A DNA stretch of 41,191 nt from Pseudomonadota bacterium (GCA_022545455.1 JACZQZ010000009.1:1-41191); one strand, 5' to 3'. Numbered from the stretch's first letter, positions 30,846 through 40,403 are shown. Notes: generated by a model from the letters alone, not told the origin. A program made the numbers and translations.

Positions 30846-31595
30846 CTAACGCTGTCCGCGCTCCTTCCCGATGCGGTCATACGCCGTGTTGATGGCCGCC
30901 ATCTTCTCGGTTGCCAGGTCGATGAACTCCTGGGGCAGGCCCTGGGCGATCAGGGTGTCCGGGTGGTATTCCCGGCTGCGCTTGCGGTACGCCGTTTTCA
31001 CCTCGGCGTCCGTGGCGTCGCCGGTCAGGCCCAGCACCTCGTAAGGGTCGGCCACGGCCGCGTCCATGTGCCGGGCGCGGATGCTTTCGAAGGCGTGGCC
31101 CGCGAAGCCGAAGATGGCGCCCACCTGGCGCAGGTACTCCAGCTCGCCGGTATGCACCGTGCCGTCCGCCTTGGCGATGTGGAAGAGCCCGCCCAGCAGC
31201 TCCTCCAACACCGCCGGTTCCTGGGCGAACATCTGGGCGATCTGCCGGGCATAGGGCTCGAACCCGGCGGCGTCCTCGGCCGCGGCGTTGAACAGCTTCC
31301 CCACCTCCTTCATTTCGGCGGGCGGGATGCGGAAGATCTGTCTGAACGCGGCGATTTCGTCCCGGGTGACGCGGCCGTCGGCCTTGGCCATCTTGGCCCC
31401 GAGCACGATGACGGCCATGGTGAAGGCGACCTGGCGGTTGCCGGTGGCGCCGGCGGTGGCGCCGGCGCCGGCGCCGGCGGCCCGCTCCCGGGCCCGGTCC
31501 ATCGTGTGCCCGGCGTAGGCGCCGAGAAGCGCGCCGAAGGGCCCGCCGATGGCGAACCCGGCCACGCCTCCGATGACCTTGCCCCAGATGCTCAT
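30846..31595 (-). CDS. djlA: TerB and J-domain co-chaperone, DjlA-like
   Basis: 249 aa. The N-terminal Gly-rich segment VIGGVAGFAIGGPFGALLGAYAGH (about 7-30) is a likely membrane-associated hairpin of the type seen in DjlA. A low-complexity GAGAGATAGA linker follows, then a TerB-like helical domain (about 58-175) with KADGRVTRDE and KADGTVHTGELEYL. The C-terminal J domain (about 183-245) carries the HPD triplet at 211-213, which stimulates DnaK. J domain at the C-terminus after TerB is the DjlA order. The stop is directly followed by ampD. Confidence 0.88.
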   Translation of the reverse strand: MSIWGKVIGGVAGFAIGGPFGALLGAYAGHTMDRARERAAGAGAGATAGATGNRQVAFTMAVIVLGAKMAKADGRVTRDEIAAFRQIFRIPPAEMKEVGKLFNAAAEDAAGFEPYARQIAQMFAQEPAVLEELLGGLFHIAKADGTVHTGELEYLRQVGAIFGFAGHAFESIRARHMDAAVADPYEVLGLTGDATDAEVKTAYRKRSREYHPDTLIAQGLPQEFIDLATEKMAAINTAYDRIGKERGQR

Positions 31596-31646
31596 GACGC
31601 CTCCGTCTTGGCGGCACCTAATACCATCTTATTGTGATAGAGGGTA

Positions 31647-32444
31647 TTAGGCGCCGGGTCCGATGCGCCCGGCGAGGGGCAATTTCAGGGCCAGGTCCTT
31701 GGGGTCGATGCCGAAGGTGAAGCCGAGCACGTTGATCTCCAGGCCCTCCTCGACCGCGGCGAGCACGCCGAGGAGCCCGAACAGGGAAACCTGGTACCCG
31801 GTGCCGCTCGGCGCGGCGGCGAACACCGAGCCGTTGGTCAGGTAATCCTTGCCGATGGCGGTCGGCGGCAGGTCCATCTTCAACTCGGGCACGGCGCGGC
31901 CGACGTGGGCGGTAAACGTGTTCGAGTTGGGGCCCGGCCACACCCGGTATTCGTTGGCGTAGGGATAGCTTTTGGCGGCGGCGTCGATGCGCGCGATGAC
32001 CGCGTCGACGCCGTCGCCGCGCACCTCGGCGATGAGCACCGGCATGGACCCGAACCAGCGCGCGTCGGCGGGCCGGTTGGAGATGGTCAGCGCCGATCCC
32101 CCTCCCCCGTGCAGGACCCGCCAGCCGATCACCTCGTAGCGGGTGAAGGCGGGCGCGCCGGAGGGCTTGACCGCGATCCAGCTGTGCACGCCGAAGGTGC
32201 CGCGCCAGCCCCAGGCCCGGGCCACGTAGACCTGGGCCACGGCTTCCGGCGTCGTCGCCGGGTCGGGCGCGATGCCGGCCGGCTCATGGCTTGCCGTGCG
32301 CCAGTCGTGGGCCATGGCCGCCCCTTCATGGCTGGCCGTGCGCCCGTCGTGGGCCATGGTCGTTATCCCGGTGAGCACGGCGACCGCCGCGCCGCCCAGC
32401 GCGAGCACTACCGCCGCCACGATCGCCACGCGTTTCCATGCCAT
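31647..32444 (-). CDS. DUF3750 family protein, membrane-anchored
   Basis: About 265 aa from the ATG at 32444; ATGs at 32459 and 32483 are also possible. One hydrophobic N-terminal segment (RVAIVAAVVLALGGAAVAVL) suggests an anchor or uncleaved signal. It is followed by an imperfect 14-residue duplication MAHDGRTASHEGAA/MAHDWRTASHEPAG. The main domain has ARAWGWRGTFGVHSWIAVK, GWRVLHGGGGSA, YEYRVWPGPNSNTF-like sequence and LPPTAIGKDYL, which I recognise as the DUF3750 pattern. Its biochemical role is unknown. A conserved His/Trp/Asn-rich pattern could be catalytic, but that is speculation. Confidence 0.75.
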   Translation of the reverse strand: MAWKRVAIVAAVVLALGGAAVAVLTGITTMAHDGRTASHEGAAMAHDWRTASHEPAGIAPDPATTPEAVAQVYVARAWGWRGTFGVHSWIAVKPSGAPAFTRYEVIGWRVLHGGGGSALTISNRPADARWFGSMPVLIAEVRGDGVDAVIARIDAAAKSYPYANEYRVWPGPNSNTFTAHVGRAVPELKMDLPPTAIGKDYLTNGSVFAAAPSGTGYQVSLFGLLGVLAAVEEGLEINVLGFTFGIDPKDLALKLPLAGRIGPGA

Positions 32445-32560
32445 CACACGGGCCACCATAGCGAACCGGCGCGCCGCGGCCAACCGGGCCGTCGATCACG
32501 AATCGGTCAGGGGGTTTGCGGGCTGCCTTTGTCGCCGGGTGCAAACGCCCGGCGCCGGCA

Positions 32561-33199
32561 TCAAACCTTCCTGCCGTCCAGCCTTTCGTGGAGTTCCTGG
32601 ACCTTTTCGCGGGTGCCCGGGAGGTGGGGGTTGATCTCCAGCGCCTTCTCCAGGGCGGCGAGCGCGGCGCGCTCCTCGTCCAGCTTCAGATAGATCAGGC
32701 CGAGGCCGGCGAGCGCCCCGAAATGGCGCGGCTCGAGGTCGAGGGTCCGGCGCAGGTCGGCGATCGAGGCCGGGTAATCGCCCATCAGGAATCGGACCGT
32801 GGCCCGCTTGTGCCAGGCCTCGGCGAAGTCGGGCGCCCAGGCGACGGCGGTGGAAAAATCGTCCAACGCCGAACGCAGGATGCCGAGGCGCATATACCAC
32901 TGCCCCTCGCGCATCTGCGCATCCACCACGCCCCGCCCGGAGTGGTTCCAGATGGACCAGATCGTCCCGGTCAGGCGCTCGGCCTCGGCCTGGTCATCGG
33001 TGGCCTTGAGGCGCGTGAACAGCTCGTCCAGGCGCGGATCGTTCTGGGCGGCGAAGGCGGGCGCGGCGCCGATGGGCGCCAGCACGAGGCCGACGGCCAA
33101 GGCGGCGGCGAGGAGGCGCCGGCATGGCCCGCCACCACGGGCGCCGGTGCAGGCCGGGCCGAAATCGGAGTCATCAGGAAACACGGATGGATTTCGCAT
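32561..33199 (-). CDS. Exported TPR-repeat protein
   Basis: 212 aa from the ATG at 33199, preceded by GGGGTGA. A basic N-terminal stretch leads into a signal peptide (RRLLAAALAVGLVLAPIGAAPAFAA in outline) with likely cleavage after AFA near residue 48. The mature part holds three to four tetratricopeptide repeats, recognisable at WYMRLGILRSALDDFSTAVA, AEAWHKRATVRFLMGDYPAS and LIYLKLDEERAALAALEKAL. TPRs mediate protein contacts; the partner is unknown. The track ORF to 33763 runs antisense through the aminotransferase and is not real beyond 33199. Confidence 0.82.
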   Translation of the reverse strand: MRNPSVFPDDSDFGPACTGARGGGPCRRLLAAALAVGLVLAPIGAAPAFAAQNDPRLDELFTRLKATDDQAEAERLTGTIWSIWNHSGRGVVDAQMREGQWYMRLGILRSALDDFSTAVAWAPDFAEAWHKRATVRFLMGDYPASIADLRRTLDLEPRHFGALAGLGLIYLKLDEERAALAALEKALEINPHLPGTREKVQELHERLDGRKV

Positions 33200-33530
33200 C
33201 TTGTCACCCCACGTCGTGTCACATGTGTTCTCAATTGGGATGGAATACCGCATTTCCAAGGTTTCCCGTGCACCGTTCCGGGCTTCGGCGCCGTCCCCGG
33301 GAAACCTTGTTCGTCGCCCACGGAATGGAGGACGCTTACCGGTCCTTATACGGAATACCCGTGCATAAATCACGCACCTGTTGCGCCGTCCCCGGTTCCA
33401 CCCGTCCCTTTCCCCGTTGCGCGTGAACGGGGCCCTGCCCATAGTGGGGGCCGCGCGCAGGGACCGGGGCCCGGCACGGGCAGGCACCACGCCGCCCGCC
33501 GGGCGGCGCCGGTCACCAGGGGACACGCCC
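33200..33530. other. Divergent intergenic region between TPR gene and aminotransferase
   Basis: About 330 bp separate two divergently transcribed genes, so promoters for both should lie here. It contains the CACATGTG palindrome near 33222, a long inverted repeat at 33257-33309, and a TATACG -10-like hexamer near 33352 without a matching -35. No gene is seen; the ORFs crossing it continue from neighbours. Confidence 0.5.
33257..33309. repeat. 12-bp perfect inverted repeat in divergent promoter region
   Basis: CAAGGTTTCCCG (33257-33268) and CGGGAAACCTTG (33298-33309) are exact reverse complements around a 29-nt GC-rich loop that can pair further. No U-run follows on either strand, so a terminator is unlikely; an operator or 5' leader structure is more likely. 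Confidence 0.6.
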
Positions 33531-34805
33531 ATGCCGTCGATGAGGGAACGCTCGCTGGCCGTTTTTCCCGCCGGCTCCAACGGCGAGTTCAACCTGCCGC
33601 CCGAACTGGCCATGGTCATCGCCGGCGGCGAGGGCTGCCGGCTCACCGATACCGACGGCAACGAATATCTGGATTTCTCCATGGGTTGGGGTTCGGTGCT
33701 GGTCGGCCACGCGCGCGCGGAAGTGGCCGACGCCGTCCGCCGGCAGGCGGCGCGGGGTTCCAACTTCGCCTACATCACCGAGAACGCCCTCAGGGTGGCC
33801 GAGGAAATCGTGCGCCTGAGCCCGGCCGCGGACCGCGTGCGCTTCTGCGCCTCGGGCACCGAGGCGACCATGTATTGCATGCGCCTGGCCCATGCCTATA
33901 CCGGCCGGCCGCGGATGCTCAAGTTCGAGGGCGCCTATCACGGCGCCAACGCCGTCGGCGTCACCAGCCTGTTCCCCGAGCGCCCGCCCGATTACCCCCG
34001 GCCCGACCCGACCAGCGCCGGCATCGCCCACGAGGTGGCGGACTGGGTCCTGGTGGCGCCGTACAACGACCTGGAGGCGACGGCGCGCATCGTCGCCGGG
34101 CACGCGCGCACGCTGGCCGGCATCATCGTCGAGCCCCTGCACCGCTGCACGCCGCCGGCGCCCGGCTTCCTGGAAGGCCTGCGCGATCTCACCCGCGATC
34201 AGGGCGCGCTGCTCATCTTCGACGAGGTGGTGACCGGATTCCGCCTCGCCTACGGCGGGGCGCAGGAATACTACGGCGTGGTGCCCGACCTGGTGGCCTA
34301 CGGCAAGGCGCTCGGCGGCGGCTATCCCATCGGCGCCTTCGGCGGGCGCGCCGACATTATGGATCTGATGCGCGAGGACAGGATGGGCGCGGACGACTAC
34401 GTGTGGGCGGCCTCGACCCTCGGCGGCAACCCGGTTTCGGCGGCCGCCGCCGAGGCGGCGCTCGGCGTCTTCGCCAAAGCCGGTACCTACGATCGCCTGC
34501 GCGCCCTCGGGGAGTATCTGCGCACCGGTCTCCGGCGCGTGCTCGGCGAACGCCGGATCACCGCCCAGGTCATCGGCGACGGCCCGCTGGCGCAGGTGGT
34601 CTTTTCGCCCGATGCGGTGCGCGACTACCGCTCGGCCCGGCGCGGCGATCCGGGCAAGGGGCGGCGCCTGATGCTCGGCCTGTTCAAGCGCCGGGTGTTC
34701 CTCAACCCCATGGGGACCAAGCTCTATCTGTCGCTCGCCCACGACGAGGCGGTGTGCGACGAGTTCCTCGATCGGTTCGCCCATGTCCTCACCGAACTCG
34801 GCTGA
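33531..34805 (+). CDS. Class III aminotransferase, glutamate-1-semialdehyde 2,1-aminomutase-like
   Basis: A PLP enzyme of fold type I, 424 aa. The start at ATG 33531 has AGGGGA upstream; the longer ORF adds a Pro/Arg-rich non-homologous lead. Motifs: DTDGNEYLDFSMGWGSVLVGH, FCASGTEATMYCMRLAHAYT, YHGANAV, the Asp that holds the PLP ring in LLIFDEVVTGFR, and the Schiff-base lysine in AYGKALGGGYPIGA. These fit HemL-like enzymes and related omega-aminotransferases. The HemL role in haem synthesis is unlikely, since alphaproteobacteria use ALA synthase. The adjacent hydantoinase/oxoprolinase suggests amino-acid or amide catabolism. The exact substrate is not predictable. Confidence 0.88.
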   Translation: MPSMRERSLAVFPAGSNGEFNLPPELAMVIAGGEGCRLTDTDGNEYLDFSMGWGSVLVGHARAEVADAVRRQAARGSNFAYITENALRVAEEIVRLSPAADRVRFCASGTEATMYCMRLAHAYTGRPRMLKFEGAYHGANAVGVTSLFPERPPDYPRPDPTSAGIAHEVADWVLVAPYNDLEATARIVAGHARTLAGIIVEPLHRCTPPAPGFLEGLRDLTRDQGALLIFDEVVTGFRLAYGGAQEYYGVVPDLVAYGKALGGGYPIGAFGGRADIMDLMREDRMGADDYVWAASTLGGNPVSAAAAEAALGVFAKAGTYDRLRALGEYLRTGLRRVLGERRITAQVIGDGPLAQVVFSPDAVRDYRSARRGDPGKGRRLMLGLFKRRVFLNPMGTKLYLSLAHDEAVCDEFLDRFAHVLTELG

Positions 34806-34905
34806 AGGGACGGCGCCCGGTAGAGGGAAGGAACCCCAAACCGCTTAACCATTTCCGCGTTTGCCGATAAAACCGGGCCCTGAAGCAGGGATTGGAAACA
34901 GACCG

Positions 34906-37900
34906 ATGGCCGATATGCCCGCATTCAACGGCGCTCCCGCGGCCGGCCCGCGCCGGGCCGGGTGGCAGTTCTGCATCGACCGCGGGGGCACCTTCACCGA
35001 CGTGGTGGGGCGCCGCCCGGACGGCGCCGTGGTCACCCACAAGCTGCTGTCGGAAAACCCCGGGCGCTACGAGGACGCGGCGCTGCAGGGCATCCGCGAC
35101 CTGTTGCGCCTGGCCCCGGACGAGCCCATCCCCGCCGACGCCATCGAGTCCGTCAAGATGGGCACGACGGTGGCCACCAACGCGCTTCTCGAGCGCAAGG
35201 GCGAGGCCACGGTGCTGGTCATCACCAAGGGCTTCGGGGATGCGCTGCGCATCGGCTACCAGAACCGCCCCGAGCTGTTCGCCCGCCACATCGTGCTGCC
35301 GGAGATGGTGTATGAGCGGGTGATCGAGGTGGACGAGCGCGTCGGCGCCTCGGGCGAGGTGCTCAAGGCGCCGGACCTCGAGGCGGCGCGCGAGGCGCTG
35401 CAGGCGGCCCACGATTCGGGCATCCGCTCGGCGGCCATCGTCTTCATGCACGCCTACAGGTTCGGCGACCACGAGCGCGCCGTGGCCGAGCTGGCGCGCC
35501 GGATCGGGTTTACACAGGTGTCGGCGTCGCACGAGGTCTCGCCGCTGATGAAGCTGGTCTCGCGCGGCGACACCGCGGTGGTCGATGCCTATCTGTCGCC
35601 CATCCTCAGGCGCTACGTGGACGGCATCGCCTCGGCGCTGGGCGAAACCCGGATCATGTTCATGCAGTCCAACGGCGGGCTCACCGACGCGCGCCTGTTC
35701 CAGGGCAAGGACAGCATCCTGTCCGGCCCCGCCGGCGGCGTCGTCGGCATGGCCCGGACGGCGGCCATGGCCGGGTTCACGCAGGTCATCGGGTTCGACA
35801 TGGGCGGCACGTCGACCGACGTCTCCCATTACGACGGCACATTCGAGCGGGCCTTCGAAACCCTGGTCGGCGGGGTACGCCTGCGCGCACCCATGATGCA
35901 CATCCACACGGTGGCGGCCGGCGGCGGCTCCATCCTGCATTTCGACGGTGCCCGCATGCGGGTGGGGCCGGATTCGGCGGGCGCCAACCCCGGGCCGGCG
36001 TGTTACCGGCGCGGCGGGCCGCTCACGGTCACCGATTGCAACGTCATGCTGGGCAAGATCCAGCCGCGCTTCTTTCCCCGGGTCTTCGGCCCCGACGCCG
36101 ATAAGCCGCTCGACGACGCGGAGGTGCGCCTGCGCTTCGACGCCCTGGCCCGGGAAATCACCGCCGCCACCGGGGATCCGCGTTCGCCGGAGGAGGTGGC
36201 CGAGGGATTCCTGAGGATCGCCGTGGAGAACATGACCAATGCGATCAAGCACATATCCGTGCAGCGGGGCTACGACGTCACCGAGTACACCCTCAACTGC
36301 TTCGGCGGCGCCGGCGGCCAGCACGCCTGCATGGTCGCCGACGCGCTGGCCATGAACCGGGTCTTCATCCATCCCCACGCCGGGGTGCTTTCGGCGTACG
36401 GCATGGGGCTCGCCGACGTGCGCGCCATGCGCCAACGCAGCGTCGAGGCAAGGCTGGAAGCCGGCCTCACCGCCGAGCTGGCGGCCCAACTGGCGGTCCT
36501 GGAGGCCGACGCCCGCGCCGAGGTCCACGACCAGGGCGTGAAGAGCGACCACATCGCGGTGCTGCGCAAGGTGCACCTGCGCTACGACGGCACCGACACC
36601 GCCCTGGTCGTCGATTTCGCCGAGCGCGCCCGCATGGAGGCCGCTTTCGCGGAGGCTCACCGGCGGCGCTTCGGTTTCGTCATGCCGGGGCGCGGCCACG
36701 TGGTCGAGCTGGTCTCGGTGGAGGCCATCGGCACCACCGACACGGTGGAGGATGCCGAAATCGCGCCCATACCCGGTGTCGCGGCGCTCAAACCGCTGGA
36801 CGTGGTGCGCACGTATTCGGGCGGGGTCCGGCACAGGGCGCCCGTATTCAACCGCGATGCCCTGTTGCCCGGCGACAGGATCGACGGCCCCGCCATCATC
36901 GCCGAGGCCAACGCCACCACCGTCGTCGAGCCCGGCTGGGTCGCCCAGTTGAACCGGCACGGGCACCTGATCCTGACCCGTTCGCAGCCGCGCCCGGCGC
37001 AGGTGGCGGTGGGGACGGACGTGGACCCGGTGATGCTGGAAATCTTCAGCAACCTGTTCATGGCGATCGCCGAGCAGATGGGGGCGACCCTGTCGAACAC
37101 CGCCCTTTCGGTCAACATCAAGGAGCGCCTGGATTTCTCGTGCGCCGTCTTCGACCGCGAGGGGAACCTGGTTGCCAACGCGCCGCATATCCCTGTGCAC
37201 CTGGGCTCCATGGGCGAAAGCGTGCAGACGGTGATGCGCGAGGGCGCCGGCGCCATCAAACCGGGAGACGTCTACGTGTCGAACGCGCCCTACAACGGCG
37301 GCACCCATTTGCCCGACGTCACCATGGTCACGCCGGTCTTCGACGAGGCGGACGAAGAGATCCTGTTTTTCGTCGCGTCGCGCGGCCACCACGCCGACAT
37401 CGGCGGCATCACGCCGGGCTCCATGCCGCCCGACAGCCGCACGGTGGAGGAGGAAGGGGTGCTGATCGACAACTTCCTGCTCGTCGAGCAGGGCCGCTTC
37501 CGCGAGGCCGAGTTGCTGGAACTGTTGGCTTCCGGCCCCTGGCCGGCGCGCAACCCGCGTCAGAACATCGGCGACCTGAGCGCCCAGATCGCCGCCAATG
37601 AAAAGGGCGTGCAGGAGCTGCATAAGATGGTGCGCCACTTCGGCCTCGACGTGGTCCGGGCCTACATGGGACACGTCCAGGACAACGCCGAGGAATCCGT
37701 GCGCCGGGTGCTCGACGGGCTCACCGACGGCGAATTCGCTTATGAGATGGACGACGGCGCGGTGATCGCGGTGCGCATCACCATCGACAAGGGCGCGCGG
37801 CGGGCCGTCATCGACTTCACCGGCACGTCCGAACAGCGGCCGTCCAACTTCAACGCGCCGTTCGCCGTGTGCCGGTCGGCGGTGCTGTATGTGTTCCGTA

Positions 37901-38562
37901 CCCTGGTCGATGACGACATCCCGCTGAATGCCGGCTGCCTCAAGCCCCTCGACATCATCGTCCCCGAGGGCTGCATGCTCAGTCCCCGCTATCCGGCGGC
38001 GGTGGTGGCGGGCAACGTGGAAACCTCGCAGGCCGTGGTCGACGCGCTCTACGGGGCGCTCGGCGTCATGGCCGCGGCCCAGGGGACCATGAACAACTTC
38101 ACCTTCGGCAACGACAGGCACCAGTACTACGAGACCGTGTGCGGCGGCTCCGGCGCCGGGCCCGACTTCGACGGAACGGACGCCGTGCATACCCACATGA
38201 CGAATACGCGGCTCACCGACCCGGAGGTGCTGGAGTGGCGCTATCCGGTGCGGGTGGAGGACTTCTCCATCCGCCGCGGCAGCGGCGGCCGGGGGCGGCG
38301 CAAGGGCGGCGACGGCGTCGTCCGCCGCATCCGCTTTCTCGAGCCGATGACGGTGGCGATCGTATCCGGCCACCGCCGGGTAGGTCCCTACGGCATGGCC
38401 GGGGGCGGCGCCGGCGCCGTCGGCCACAACCGCATCGAGCCCGCCGATCCGGGCGCCCCGGCGGTGGAGCTGGGCGGCACCGACAAGACCGAGGCCGCCG
38501 CCGGCGACGTCTTCGTCATCGAGACTCCCGGCGGCGGCGGATACGGCACGGCCGAGGACTAG
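34906..38562 (+). CDS. 5-oxoprolinase/hydantoinase, fused HyuA-HyuB (ATP-dependent)
   Basis: 1218 aa, the length of fused 5-oxoprolinases. The N-terminal HyuA part (about 20-690) has the actin-like phosphate motifs [18 protein letters not shown] and [16 protein letters not shown], plus [19 protein letters not shown] and [15 protein letters not shown]. The HyuB part begins near residue 706 with [20 protein letters not shown] and includes [29 protein letters not shown] and [17 protein letters not shown]. Members hydrolyse 5-oxoproline, hydantoins or related lactams with ATP, or carboxylate ketones. Fusion of both halves favours 5-oxoprolinase-type chemistry. It lies 100 nt after the aminotransferase on the same strand and is probably co-transcribed with it. 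Confidence 0.92.
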   Translation: MADMPAFNGAPAAGPRRAGWQFCIDRGGTFTDVVGRRPDGAVVTHKLLSENPGRYEDAALQGIRDLLRLAPDEPIPADAIESVKMGTTVATNALLERKGEATVLVITKGFGDALRIGYQNRPELFARHIVLPEMVYERVIEVDERVGASGEVLKAPDLEAAREALQAAHDSGIRSAAIVFMHAYRFGDHERAVAELARRIGFTQVSASHEVSPLMKLVSRGDTAVVDAYLSPILRRYVDGIASALGETRIMFMQSNGGLTDARLFQGKDSILSGPAGGVVGMARTAAMAGFTQVIGFDMGGTSTDVSHYDGTFERAFETLVGGVRLRAPMMHIHTVAAGGGSILHFDGARMRVGPDSAGANPGPACYRRGGPLTVTDCNVMLGKIQPRFFPRVFGPDADKPLDDAEVRLRFDALAREITAATGDPRSPEEVAEGFLRIAVENMTNAIKHISVQRGYDVTEYTLNCFGGAGGQHACMVADALAMNRVFIHPHAGVLSAYGMGLADVRAMRQRSVEARLEAGLTAELAAQLAVLEADARAEVHDQGVKSDHIAVLRKVHLRYDGTDTALVVDFAERARMEAAFAEAHRRRFGFVMPGRGHVVELVSVEAIGTTDTVEDAEIAPIPGVAALKPLDVVRTYSGGVRHRAPVFNRDALLPGDRIDGPAIIAEANATTVVEPGWVAQLNRHGHLILTRSQPRPAQVAVGTDVDPVMLEIFSNLFMAIAEQMGATLSNTALSVNIKERLDFSCAVFDREGNLVANAPHIPVHLGSMGESVQTVMREGAGAIKPGDVYVSNAPYNGGTHLPDVTMVTPVFDEADEEILFFVASRGHHADIGGITPGSMPPDSRTVEEEGVLIDNFLLVEQGRFREAELLELLASGPWPARNPRQNIGDLSAQIAANEKGVQELHKMVRHFGLDVVRAYMGHVQDNAEESVRRVLDGLTDGEFAYEMDDGAVIAVRITIDKGARRAVIDFTGTSEQRPSNFNAPFAVCRSAVLYVFRTLVDDDIPLNAGCLKPLDIIVPEGCMLSPRYPAAVVAGNVETSQAVVDALYGALGVMAAAQGTMNNFTFGNDRHQYYETVCGGSGAGPDFDGTDAVHTHMTNTRLTDPEVLEWRYPVRVEDFSIRRGSGGRGRRKGGDGVVRRIRFLEPMTVAIVSGHRRVGPYGMAGGGAGAVGHNRIEPADPGAPAVELGGTDKTEAAAGDVFVIETPGGGGYGTAED

Positions 38563-38867
38563 GTCCTGTCCCCGCCGCCGACCGGCGGGTATGCCCCCTA
38601 TGCGGCTGGATAATTTCCCGGCGCGGCGAACCGGGCGACAATGAGGAGGACCACGCGCCTTCGCGGGGCCGTTTCCGCGGCCGGCGGCGAAGGCGGTGAT
38701 GGCGGAAACATCGCCGGCCGGACTACTACATGTAGTGTCCAGAGCCCACTAAAACGCGAAATCTTGTTGCGAAGAGGCGTAGGATATGGTAACCCGCGCA
38801 CAGGTATTCGGAGGATTTCCGGCCGACTCCGTGGTCGTGGCCGGTCCCCCCTCGGAAGGAGGATTCC
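38563..38867. other. Intergenic region upstream of the unknown 364-aa gene
   Basis: About 305 bp. The first half is GC-rich without recognisable signals. The second half contains the palindrome at 38720-38740, an AT-richer stretch with a weak TTGTTG/TATGGT pair around 38763-38789, and a strong ribosome site GGAAGGAGG just before the next ATG. ORFs drawn here are low-complexity shadows. Confidence 0.5.
38720..38740. promoter_or_regulatory. Operator-like palindrome ACTACATGTAGT
   Basis: GGAC-T-ACTACATGTAGT-GTCC: a perfect 12-bp palindrome flanked by GGAC/GTCC arms that pair if one T is bulged. It lies about 130 bp upstream of the unknown gene. The half ACTACATGT also occurs at 29198-29206, upstream of mraZ. 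It is a good candidate dimeric-repressor site; the regulator is unknown. Confidence 0.4.
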
Positions 38868-39962
38868 ATGGCTGACGAGCCCTTGTCACCCGTCGGCGGC
38901 AAAGTCCCGGTGCCGGTGTCGAGCCCGAAGGACTCGGCCAAGCCGGTCCCGCCGGCGTCCCCGACAAGCGAACAGGCCCCGTTGGGGATCGGCCCGAGCG
39001 CGGTCGTGACCCTTTCCGACACCGCCCTCGAAGCGGCCGGAGACGACGACAACGCGATCGCCGGTGGCCAACAGGCGCTGGAGGATGCGGCGTCGCTGAT
39101 CAAGGACCTGGCGAAGGCCGTGAGGAAGCTGCACAAGGCCGTTTTCCGGTTGATGCACGACCTTGAGAAGCTGCAGCACCACGCGCAAAAGATCGCCGAC
39201 AAGTTCTTCGACCGTGTCTCGCGGGATATCGTCGGCGGCCGTTTCGAGGACTACACACACGGCCAGGCCATATCGACCCTGATCGACCAGTTCGGCGCGG
39301 CCGGCCGGGGGGAAGAGGACGACGACGAGGGCGAGCGCTCCCTCGACGACCTTTCGCGCGACATCGGCGCCGGCCGGCTCCTGGACGAAACCCAGGCCAC
39401 GGCCCTGGCGATAAGTTACTCCCAGACCATCACGTTTTCGGTGAAGAGCCTGGAATTCACCTACCAGGACGGGGACCAAAGCATATCGCTGAGCTACCAG
39501 AGCATTACGTTCAGCGTCACCACCACCATCGGCGCCGTCTTCGCCCAGTCCGACCCCCAGGTCATCGATACCGAAGGGAACAGCGTCGACACCGCCACCC
39601 TGAACAACGGCGTCTTCTTCGACGCCAAGCTGGAAAGCGTGGCCGACATCGTGGCCAGGCTTCGCGGCGGCGGCGAAGAGCACGACAAGGACAGCCTGGG
39701 CGACGAACTCCTGGGCCTCAAGGCCTTGATCGAGGCCCTGGCGCGCTTCCGCGAAGGCCAGGCCGACGCCTCGGTGTTCGGGGCGCTCAATACCCTGCTG
39801 CTGATCCGCCAGGTCACATTCACCCAGACCGTGACCGGGATCGGCATTACGCGCATCCTTCTCGACGCCGCGACTCAGGTGGGCCAGGGCGGCGAAGGCA
39901 GTGGCGACACGGCGGCAACCGGTTCCACCGGCGGCGAGGCGACCATCGATCTGGAGATCTGA
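38868..39962 (+). CDS. Protein of unknown function, acidic, three-part architecture
   Basis: 364 aa; no family recognised. A strong GGAAGGAGG site precedes the ATG. Residues 1-45 are Pro/Ser-rich and disordered-looking, with VVTLSDTALEAA following. About 65-115 is a charged helical region (LIKDLAKAVRKLHKAVFRLM) likely to form a coiled coil, and 148-166 is very acidic. About 178-222 is beta-rich and internally repeated (ISYSQTITFSV, then LSYQSITFSV). A third related strand (RQVTFTQTVTGIGITRIL) comes after another helical stretch, and the Gly/Thr-rich tail ends TIDLEI. There are no cysteines or tryptophans, no signal peptide and no membrane helix. Codon use matches its neighbours, so it appears resident. 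Filament, surface or secreted roles are possible but unsupported. Confidence 0.8.
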   Translation: MADEPLSPVGGKVPVPVSSPKDSAKPVPPASPTSEQAPLGIGPSAVVTLSDTALEAAGDDDNAIAGGQQALEDAASLIKDLAKAVRKLHKAVFRLMHDLEKLQHHAQKIADKFFDRVSRDIVGGRFEDYTHGQAISTLIDQFGAAGRGEEDDDEGERSLDDLSRDIGAGRLLDETQATALAISYSQTITFSVKSLEFTYQDGDQSISLSYQSITFSVTTTIGAVFAQSDPQVIDTEGNSVDTATLNNGVFFDAKLESVADIVARLRGGGEEHDKDSLGDELLGLKALIEALARFREGQADASVFGALNTLLLIRQVTFTQTVTGIGITRILLDAATQVGQGGEGSGDTAATGSTGGEATIDLEI

Positions 39963-40136
39963 CCCACGAACACCGGGCGGGAAGCCGGTCGACCAATCCG
40001 ATCCCGGCCGCGGGAACCGACGGTGTGCCCGAGGGACCGTATGCGGACCTTCCCGAACACGGATTCATCTTTCGGTAACGCCCTTGGACCATGATCGGCC
40101 ACCGGTGGCATCCCGGCCACCACCCAGGGACACGCC

Positions 40137-40403
40137 ATGAAGCACGATTTCGGCACCCACCACACGGCCTCGCCCGGCCATGGGGTCTGGCCGGCGGTGG
40201 ACCGGCGCGCCGCCGCCCACAGACGCTCCGTCTCCGACCGTCGGCGGGCCACGGGCCGGTGGCAGGCGCCGGCCTTCATGGAATGGGCGGCGCGCCGGGA
40301 CAAACACGGCCCGCAGGAATGGCGCCTGCGGCCGGCGGGATGGGACCGGCGAAGCGGGCTCGACCGGCGCGCCGGCATGAACGGCGCGCTGTTCGGCCGC
40401 TGA
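40137..40403 (+). CDS. Small basic protein with DRR motifs
   Basis: 88 aa; function unknown. The ATG has AGGGA seven bases upstream, and a clear rho-independent terminator begins 26 bp past the stop, which argues for a real short transcript. The sequence is rich in Arg, His, Trp and Gly, with repeated DRR elements (AVDRRAAAHRRS, VSDRRRA, WDRRSGLDRRAG). No signal peptide or membrane segment is seen. The composition suggests nucleic-acid or anionic-surface binding, which is inference only. The overlapping +2 and +3 frame ORFs are shadows. Confidence 0.6.
   Translation: MKHDFGTHHTASPGHGVWPAVDRRAAAHRRSVSDRRRATGRWQAPAFMEWAARRDKHGPQEWRLRPAGWDRRSGLDRRAGMNGALFGR

Noticed and set aside
34789-38427. 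1212-aa minus-strand ORF antisense to the hydantoinase gene
   Set aside because: The His/Arg/Gly/Val-rich composition is typical of an antisense frame in GC-rich DNA. The plus strand has full HyuA and HyuB motifs.
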